NCBI RefSeq assembly: GCF_000002985.6
Contig: NC_003283.11
Coordinates: 9,920,001 to 9,984,000 of the forward strand
Source: Caenorhabditis elegans
Lineage: Eukaryota; Nematoda; Chromadorea; Rhabditida; Rhabditidae
Direction: 5' to 3'
DNA: 64,000 nucleotides
The notes beneath the pieces were generated by a model. It searched no databases. It saw only the letters and a program-made list of their open reading frames with translations, and was not told the DNA's origin. Both the position numbers and the translations under genes were made by a program. Position 1 is the first letter of the stretch. Each line of letters starts with the position of its first letter. Positions 59,036 to 64,000 of the stretch are shown piece by piece.

Positions 59036-60696
59036 TCACTTCTTATTTTTAGGTTGTCGCATCTCTTCTTCGGCCTTTTTCAACGACTCCCCACGATCCA
59101 TGAACAATTTGGTACAACGGTCCACGTCCTCTACCTGAATAGCGATTTATTTAATACATGAACTACAACATTCTGCAACTTACTTCAATGACCTCTCTTC
59201 CACACGTTTGAGCACAAAGACGAGCTGGAGCAATCAATTGTAACGCATATCTCAATGATTTTTCAGCTCCAACTTTACTTAGAAGATCAAATGCTTTTTC
59301 TTCGAATTGAACATTTTCAGCTTCGGTACGATGAACGAGAATCTTCCGGATGTCTTCTTCGTTATACTTCATCGTTGGAATAATCATCAGCCGATCGAGC
59401 ATTTCTGGAGGAATTCCATGTGGTGCCTTATCGCCGAGTCCACGAACTGTTGTGGTTCCACGGTTAGTTGCAAAAACCACGACGGGTGCCATTGGGGACT
59501 CGAGCGCGCGATAGAGATAGGTAAAACATTCTACGTCAAGCATATGAACCTCGTCGATGAAAAGAACACCAGGCATTAGTTCAGCCACTCCACTTTCAAT
59601 GTATTCGTTGACTACTTTGTTGATTTCAGAACGAAGACGATCTAAAAGACAGAATAAAAATTGAAAGGTTCGAGTTTTAATGTTTATCAATCACTCACCA
59701 GTAACTTCAGTTTTCTTTGGAGTCATCAGCTGTGAAACAATGTTACTAACATCTCCTTGACGTCCTTGTGGACGGGCATTTGCGATATCCAGATCATGCA
59801 AAGACACGTTTTGAACAATATCTTTAGACTTTCTAACATCTCCTTTCGGCATTGGCACAAACTCGTCAGCCTCGAGGTCAAACTCAGATGCATATACATC
59901 ACACCGTCCAACTCGTTTAACGATTCCTGAGTTCGCTTCAATATAGATGACATCACCAACTTCTACTCGTTGCTTCAAAATCGAGTCATAGATGCTTGGA
60001 TCCAATTTCAGTTGCTTGCTTCCTTTTGCTGTTTTCAAAGAAAGGACAAGATGAGAGATGGTTTTTCCCATTCCGGAATTATCTGAAGCTTCGACGGGGC
60101 TCAACTCTGTAACTTCTCCCTCGTACACATCTTTGGTTTCCTTAACACGCAGACCAATAGCTCTTCTGAAACTTCTCATGAGCACTTCCGTTTTCTTTAC
60201 TTCATTGGAAAAGACCTCGCTTGCAACAAGTGGCACAAATGGAACGCCGTCACCCAACTCCTGTGACATTGCAAGCGCGATTGCAGTTTTTCCAGTGGCG
60301 GGTGGTCCAGCAATCAATACAGCTCGTCCGGCCATACACTTCAATCGAATCATATCAACTACAATTGATGCAGCTGTTCTGGCGGGTGCTTGGCCAACGA
60401 ATCCAGCAGCCTGTAGAAATAATATTTTATTTAGCATAGGCTTTATTTCATAAGTAGTTATTGAAATTGGACAATTGAAAAAGAAACCTCATAGTGAGCT
60501 TCTTGTGTTTCTGTGTCAATTCCGAGTCCCTTGACGTGACTGTGAGCCGCAATGCGTTTAATTTGCTTTGGAGTTGGTTTTACCTGAAAAATTCGATTTA
60601 AAATACTAGGTTTTTCAAAAATTAGCTCACTTCTTCGATTGGTGCAAGTCTTGAAGAAGAAGTACCAGATATTGCCTCATCGACTTCCATATCCAT
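59036..60696 (-). CDS. ruvb-1: RuvB-like AAA+ ATPase 1 (pontin), 476 aa
   Basis: Exons in transcript order are 60696-60631, 60583-60488, 60410-59699, 59641-59184 and 59134-59036; phases match, giving 476 residues, the usual family length. Walker A GPPATGKT is at residues 89-96 and Walker B DEVH at 321-324. The OB-fold insertion domain holds [13 protein letters not shown] and [14 protein letters not shown]. The sensor region is VFATNRG, with [12 protein letters not shown] further on. RUVBL1 and RUVBL2 form a hetero-ring used in INO80, SWR1/TIP60 and R2TP complexes for chromatin remodelling and assembly of snoRNP and PIKK/TOR complexes. It diverges from the Schlafen-like gene with a palindromic element between. 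Confidence 0.96.
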
Positions 60697-61400
60697 TATT
60701 TTACGAAAGCGTCAGCGTGAAAATAGAATGAAAAATAGAAATTTAGGGAAAGAAAATAAAATTCGAAAATGTGTGCAGCCATCTCATTTTACGCACAAAT
60801 GCAGACAAACAGCAATGGAAGGAGACCCGAAGAACTCGGGGGATGTCCAACTGGGGGGATTACCAACTCGGGGGATTGGCCCCGCCCACAGAACCGTGGC
60901 TTGCATTACGCCCATTTCTGCAACTGCCGCACGGTTTTAAAACTGTATTTTTCTCAATAGAGCGAGAATTAACAAGAAAAAATAATTTTAAAACCGTGCG
61001 GCAGTTGCAGAAATGGGCGTATTGCAAGCCACGGTTCTGTGGGCGGGGCCAATCCCCCGAGTTGGTAATCCCCCCAGTTGGACATCCCCCGAGTTCTTCG
61101 GGTCTCAATGGAAGGGAAAGAGGAAAAAGAGATAATATTCTTATTTGAAGTAAATGTCAAATATAAGCCGAGAGTAACTTTTCTAAATAAAATGAATTTG
61201 CGAAAGTTGTATAATCACCAATAGAGATCCCAAGAAATTAAAAATGGCATTCCATTCGGGAACCTGTTAATGTAAAATAGCAATGTACCTTTAAAGTACG
61301 GTAGCACAACTTTGAGACAATTATCTGGAATTTGTCCCAAATCCTGCTCCCTCGACAATCCTTCGAAATCGAATATTCTGTCTCAGTTATTTTTGGAACA
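60697..61400. promoter_or_regulatory. Divergent promoter region of ruvb-1 and the Schlafen-like gene
   Basis: 704 bp between two start codons. A 285-bp palindromic element takes up much of it. The ruvb-1 side keeps about 117 bp before the element and the Schlafen side about 290 bp. No TATA box is obvious. Confidence 0.55.
60822..61106. mobile_element. hAT-like palindromic MITE with 8-bp target duplication
   Basis: The two arms (about 60822-60945 and 60987-61106) are near-perfect inverted copies around a short centre (AAAACTGTATTTTTCTCAAT). Ends are GAGACCCGAAGAACTCGGGG and its inverse. AATGGAAG is duplicated at 60814-60821 and 61107-61114; an 8-bp duplication is the hAT superfamily signature. 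Each arm has a GGGGCGGGGCC-like box (CCCCGCCCAC on the left, GGGCGGGGCC on the right). No ORF belongs to it. Confidence 0.85.
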
Positions 61401-62675
61401 ATGGCTGCGCTTTTTGAAGAGAATGATTCTTATTCGGTGAGTTTCTGGATTAACAAGAATAAAGTATAATTCAAGAATTTTAGGATTCCGAAAATGAAGA
61501 AGATTTTAGCGGCTTTTTGAGTGAAATCGAAGAAAATGAAAACGAGGATGAATTTGAAAACGACGATGAGTTTGAAGACGATGATGAGCTTGAAAATGTG
61601 GATGAACTTGAAGATGACGAATTATCCTCTGAAGAAGTGGACATCCCTTCCGAAAATGAAGTAATTGTCGAGCTTCACGATGGTCAAGGTGAGCAGTTTT
61701 ATAGTTTTTTGCTCTTTTTCTGTAACAAAATATTTTCCAGCCGAAGTGGAGGAATCACTTCTTGATGCTCTTCTTGGAAAAGCATTGGCAGGAGATCAGA
61801 TGAATTCTCGAATTGAAGGACTCTTCGAAGACTTGGACTCTTCAGTTGAACCTGATATCATCGATCGCAGCGAGTTAGAGGATGTGGACAGTGGTATTAG
61901 TGTTGGAGCTGTTAGTTCTTCCTCTGCAGAAACTCAAGCTTCTGATGCGAAATGCAAAAATAAGGATGCTTTCGACATGTCTTCACTTAAGAAGTATATG
62001 CAGTACATCACCGAAGAAGAGCATGCCGTATCAGTAGAAGATATTCCAGATTTTGCTTCCAAAAAGTAGGTCTTGAAGCTTTTCTGAATATTTTCTATTT
62101 CAACTCTTCATCCTTCCAGAAATGTGTATGGAACCAGCTTCAACGTTCGCAACGGAATCATGTCTCGTCCACCTCGTTTCGAATTTGCTCGTCACGATCA
62201 ACGCTGGATCGATTCATGTGTATCCATGGCATACGAGAAAGACAAGACATTGAAAGAATTGATCACACTGGGAAAGTTGACAACAACTGTCAAGGCTGGA
62301 GCCAAAATTGAATTCAGAACCAAATTCACGGATGTTCATATTCGAAGTGCGGATGAAATTAACTTGATGGAGACACATGACATCCAACAGATAATCCGTG
62401 ATGCATTGAATTCAAAGCGTCTCGCCGTGGTTCTCTTTGGTATTGGGAAAGACGGAAAAGTTACTGGATGCCACATGGGTCCTGGTCAACAAGATAATCT
62501 GCGTCTTGCTCTGGATACTGCTGTTCAAACCGAGTTTGCACCTCCAATTGAGAATATTCTCGACGTAGTTGACATGAACTTCGTTCCAGTTGAAGAAATG
62601 GATGAGACGTTTCTGATTGTCATTCGAGTGAAACAACTCCGTAATCAAGTCTATCGTTTAGAATCATCTGTTTGA
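61401..62675 (+). CDS. Schlafen-like (AlbA_2) protein with acidic N-terminus, 373 aa
   Basis: Exons are 61401-61436, 61484-61688, 61741-62065 and 62120-62675, all phases consistent. Residues 12-85 are strongly acidic (ENENEDEFENDDEFEDDDEL) and 86-185 are also low in basic residues. Residues about 230-373 read as a single Schlafen/AlbA_2 core: KTLKELITLGKLTTTVKAGA, KIEFRTKF (Glu253 sits where the first catalytic Glu of Schlafen nucleases lies), then LNSKRLAVVLFGIGKDGKVT (the 'NS.GG.L.IGV.DDG.I.G' motif) and IVIRVKQLRNQVYRLESSV. In C. elegans, small Schlafen-fold proteins (TOFU-1, TOFU-2, SLFL-3/4) form the PUCH complex that cuts piRNA precursors; this may be one of them or a relative. That role is inference. 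The downstream nuclease gene starts 204 bp later, so an operon is possible. Confidence 0.8.
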
Positions 62676-62879
62676 AGTTGTTAATCTTCTGTTTTTGTTT
62701 TGTTCGTTGTTTCGCTTAATATCGCCTCCATTATATCTGTATCATGAAGTTTTGTACCAATTTCTGATTGTTGTTTAACGATATTCGTAGTATTCCTGCA
62801 TGTGATTTGCTATTTTTATTTTTGAACGGTCGGTTAATTTTGAACAAAACAAGCAATTTGATTCCAGATAAATCAGATC

Positions 62880-63885
62880 ATGTCTCGAAAATGCACAATT
62901 CGCTACGGAACCTCAATAATGCCAAGTTTTGCGAAGCTCATAGATGTTGCTCCTCCAACGGAAGCGGAATTTAATAATCCGTGCCTATTTCCCGAGAAAC
63001 GAATTGCTGAGAATTCTGAGACTTCAACTCTCCGACGACCTTTTCTTTCAGCAATCCTTTCTGCGATCAGTGACCAAAAAGCATTATATTTGTGGCAGAA
63101 AGCAAAAATTGACGAAATGGGATTGAGTGCATTCAAATCAAGTATGACGGAAAGAATGTCACTGGGAACCAAAACTCATACAAAAGTTGAAGAGATGCTA
63201 AAATTAGGACACCACGAGTCAAAATTGAATAATCTTGTAATTATTGAATGCATTAAAAACACTGCAAAAATATTTATCTGGTCAATTTTCAGATCGATAA
63301 TGAGAAAAATGCTGCTATCAGAAATTTCATGAAAAGTGCAATGCCCGTTATTCTGGAAATACAGGATCCGCAGAATGCAATTTGTGAGAAGAAAGTCAGG
63401 CATCCAACATTGGCGTATCAAGGAAGATTTGATGCAGTTGTCAAGTACAAGTTGGTGACGCGGACGTTTTCAAGTTTTGATTCACATATCAGCTGATTTC
63501 AGAGATTATTGGAACATATTAGATTGGAAAACTACTCCGGCACGATCCTCGTTCAGCACACAGCGCGAGGATAGTTTATCCTACACAAGCTATGTCCGTC
63601 AACTGGCTGCATACGCTTCTGCGTTTAATCATGATGTTAGATTTGAAAATCTACCTTTTGTAAGATGATGCTAGTTTTACGCTGAAAAAATTTTAATTGT
63701 AGGTGAAGCAAGGAATATTGGTTAGTCTGAAAGAAGATGGGTCACCTGCTGAAGTTTATCAAATATCTGAAGATGAAATGATGAGGACATTAGAAGAAGT
63801 CACAGAGAAACTGAATGAATTCTGGTGCAAAGTGACATCCGCCAATCAAGTTAATATTGATTTGGCGTATAAGCCCCCAAAATAA
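62880..63885 (+). CDS. MGME1-like mitochondrial PD-(D/E)XK exonuclease, 284 aa
   Basis: Exons are 62880-63236, 63293-63450, 63503-63659 and 63703-63885; phases match. The core is a PD-(D/E)XK nuclease as in MGME1: an upstream helix with GTKTHTKVEEML (His in the 'G...H' position), LAYQGRFDAVVKY with Asp166, NILDWKTT with Asp179 and Lys181, and the QxxxY helix (Gln205-Tyr209, VRQLAAYASAFN). MGME1 processes single-stranded DNA flaps during mitochondrial DNA replication and repair. The N-terminus (MSRKCTIRYGTSIMPSFAKL) is basic and without acidic residues, suitable for mitochondrial import. It follows the Schlafen-like gene closely (TTGATTCCAG acceptor about 10 bp before the ATG). AATAAATAT follows the stop. 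Confidence 0.85.
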
Positions 63886-64000
63886 TTGGAAAATGTGATG
63901 TTTTTCTATAAATAAATATTCTCACAACTCTTTTTCATGTTTTATATAATACAAAATGCACATCAAGCAGAAAAATTTCAACATAAAGTTTACACCAGAA

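Noticed and set aside
60728-61160. ORFs on both strands with near-identical peptides
   Set aside because: They arise from the two inverted arms of the hAT-like palindrome.
1-64000. CRISPR array, bacterial operon, phage or toxin system
   Set aside because: The sequence is nematode nuclear DNA with spliced genes; the tandem repeats present are simple or transposon-internal and have no spacer pattern.

Overview
The window is nuclear DNA of a Caenorhabditis nematode, almost certainly C. elegans. It is AT-rich, has many short introns with GT...TTTTCAG borders, trans-splice-like acceptors just before start codons, and worm-specific families (srj and sre chemoreceptors, transthyretin-related protein, UNC-41 stonin). 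The conceptual RUVB-1 and UNC-41 proteins and the gene order (srj / ttr / anmt / unc-41 / ruvb-1) fit the middle of chromosome V, around cosmids T07C12 and C27H6. That placement is from memory, not from a search. Gene models were built by hand: each coding exon was joined by checking splice consensus and reading phase.

Layout. 1-8 kb: a small divergent homeobox gene, a frameshifted haspin-like kinase pseudogene, and two weakly supported small membrane-protein genes. 8.6-12.2 kb: a divergent pair, an RMI1 homologue (-) and a coiled-coil Sds3/BRMS1-like gene (+). 12.4-23 kb: an srj chemoreceptor cluster on the minus strand. Only one of four copies (15548-17535) is intact. The others carry a TA-flanked transposon inside an exon, a frameshift plus an RTE LINE insertion with a 70-bp target-site duplication, or a missing exon 2 with a palindromic repeat in its place. 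23.3-29 kb: a Tyr/Gly-rich secreted peptide, an intact sre chemoreceptor and a neuropeptide-like precursor with two GLRGKR processing sites. 31-38.3 kb: a transthyretin-related protein, a two-MAM-domain secreted protein with a Thr-rich linker and alternative 3' ends, and an amine N-methyltransferase. 40-42.5 kb: a small secreted protein and a MADF-BESS regulator. 46.7-56.2 kb: unc-41 in 12 coding exons. 59-64 kb: ruvb-1 diverging from a Schlafen-like (AlbA_2) gene, followed by an MGME1-like nuclease about 200 bp downstream.

Functional themes: genome maintenance (RMI1, MGME1, RUVB-1), chemosensation (srj, sre), synaptic vesicle recycling (UNC-41), secreted signals, and possible small-RNA processing (Schlafen-like protein). 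The srj cluster is the most informative stretch: it shows several different routes to chemoreceptor pseudogenisation, with insertion footprints still readable.
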